This document shows positions 62,901-64,000 of a stretch of DNA of 64,000 bases, in pieces (the stretch's first letter is position 1; each line of letters starts with the position of its first letter). The stretch is taken from contig JALIGW010000057.1 of assembly GCA_023053685.1 (NCBI GenBank), positions 1,724,710 through 1,788,709 of the forward strand, in the 5' to 3' direction. Source of the stretch: Diadophis punctatus similis (taxonomy: Eukaryota > Chordata > Lepidosauria > Squamata > Dipsadidae). The translations under genes were made by a program, and so were the position numbers. The notes under the pieces are model-generated. The model worked only from the letters and a program-made list of their open reading frames with translations, had not been told where the DNA came from and did no database searches.

Positions 62901-64000
62901 CTCTCTAGCTGACATTTTCCAGATGTGCAGAAGCAGAGTTCAAAGATTATGCTGAAATCTACACATCAAGTTCTCTCTAGCTGACTTTTCCAGATGTGCA
63001 GAAGCAGAGTGCCAGGATTTTGCTGAAACCAATACATCGATTTCTCTCTAGCTGACTTTTCCAGATGTGCAGAAGCAGAGTTCCAGGATTATGCTGAAAT
63101 GTGCCTTGTAATTTCTCTCTAGCTGACTTTTCCAGATGTGCAGAAGCAGAGTTCCAGGATTATGCTGAAATCTACATCAATTTCATTCTAGCTGACATTT
63201 TCCAGATTCTCAGAAGCAGAGTTCCAGGATTATGCTGAAATCTACCAGCTCAATTTCTCTCTAGCTGACATTTTCCACATATGTAGAAGCAGAGTACAAA
63301 GATTATGCTGAAATCTACACATCAATTTCTCTCTAGCTGACTTTTCCAGATGTGCAGAAGCAGAGTTCTAGGTGTATGCTGAAATCTGCCTTGCAATTTC
63401 TCTCTAGCTGACTTTTCCAGATGTGCAGAAGCTGAGTTCAAAGATTATGGTGAAATCTACCACATCAATGTCTCTCTAGCTGACATTTTCCAGACATGCA
63501 GAAGCAGAGTTCCAGGATTGTGCTGAAAACCAGCACATCACTTTCTCTCTAGCTGACTTTTCCAGATGTGCAGAAGCAGAGTGCCAGGATTTTGCTGATA
63601 CCACTACATCAATTTCTTTCTAGCTGACTTTTCCAGATAGGCAGAAGCAGAGTTCCAGGATTATGCTGAAATCTACATCAATTTCTTTCTAGCTGACATT
63701 TTCCAGATTCTCAGAAGCAGAGTTCCAGGATTATGCTGAAATCTACCAGCTCAATTTCTCTCTAGCTGATGTTTTCCAGATGTGCAGAAGCAGAGTTCCA
63801 GGATTATGCTGAACTCTGCCTTGCAATTTATATCCAGCTGACTTTTCCAGATGTGCAGAATCAGAGTTCCAGGATTATGCTGAAATCTACATCAATTTCT
63901 TTCTAGCTGACATTTTCCAGATTCTCAGAAGCAGAGTTCCAGGATTGTGCTGAAAACCACCACATCAATATCTCTCTAGCTGACTTTCCCAGATGTGAAG
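59980..64000 (+). repeat. Diverged satellite domain, right block (continues past the window)
   Basis: These are the same diverged monomer class as at 50,500-57,180. From about 60,930 to the last base it is collinear with about 50,503-53,573 at offset 10,427. The last ten bases match with one visible substitution. At its start, a 'gctgacgttttccagatgtg' monomer and its neighbours are repeated at about 59,920 and 60,564 (spacing about 644 bp). The array is cut by the window end. There is no gene. Confidence 0.85.

Overview
The window is one long satellite DNA array with a single retrotransposon inside it. About 61.4 kb of the 64 kb is tandem copies of a monomer of about 73 bp. From length alone that is roughly 850 monomers, all in the same orientation. 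The array runs off both ends of the window. I find no host protein-coding gene, tRNA, rRNA or CRISPR array. The setting is a eukaryotic, almost certainly vertebrate, heterochromatic region such as a centromere, pericentromere or sex-chromosome block. The ORF1 protein of the inserted LINE-1 looks to me like squamate-reptile L1 proteins. That is an impression from sequence style and has not been tested by a search.

Layout. From 1 to 22,212 and from 24,784 to about 50,500 the monomers form higher-order repeats (HORs) about 5.4-7 kb long. A marker monomer carrying 'ctgaccttttcaag' gives HOR phase starts at 1, 6387, 12478, 19500, 27233, 36734, 42171 and 47668. Corresponding HOR copies are nearly identical by eye. 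They differ mainly by insertions and deletions of whole monomers (71, 146, 291, 654 and 3406 bp), as expected from unequal exchange in register. HORs 5, 6 and the start of 7 (27,233 to about 44,976) recapitulate HORs 1, 2 and the start of 3 (1 to about 15,283), and the length differences add up exactly. From about 50,500 to 57,180 and from about 59,980 to the end, a diverged and slightly shorter monomer class (mostly 69-72 bp) takes over. A 2.8-kb island of the main class lies between these two stretches, and a 0.44-kb patch of the diverged class lies at about 45,000-45,441.

The retrotransposon (22,213-24,785) is about 2.57 kb. It has a GC-rich start with a perfect 12-bp hairpin, a 5' leader of about 680 bp and an intact ORF1 of 356 codons. 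An AT-rich 3' region follows, with repeated modules, a G-rich tract, an AATAAA signal and a 12-A tail. It is flanked by a 14-bp target-site duplication, and the empty site can be read in paralogous HOR copies. It has no ORF2 (endonuclease/reverse transcriptase). It therefore resembles the non-autonomous 'HAL1' (ORF1-only L1) design and would need a partner L1 for mobilisation. Its intact frame, exact target duplication and absence from all other HOR copies point to a recent insertion, later than the amplification of the surrounding array.

The many short open frames in the array (65-129 codons, both strands) arise where consecutive monomers happen to be 72 bp long. I do not treat them as genes. 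The most useful signals here are the ORF1-only LINE, the whole-monomer indel history, and the interleaving of two monomer classes on the right.
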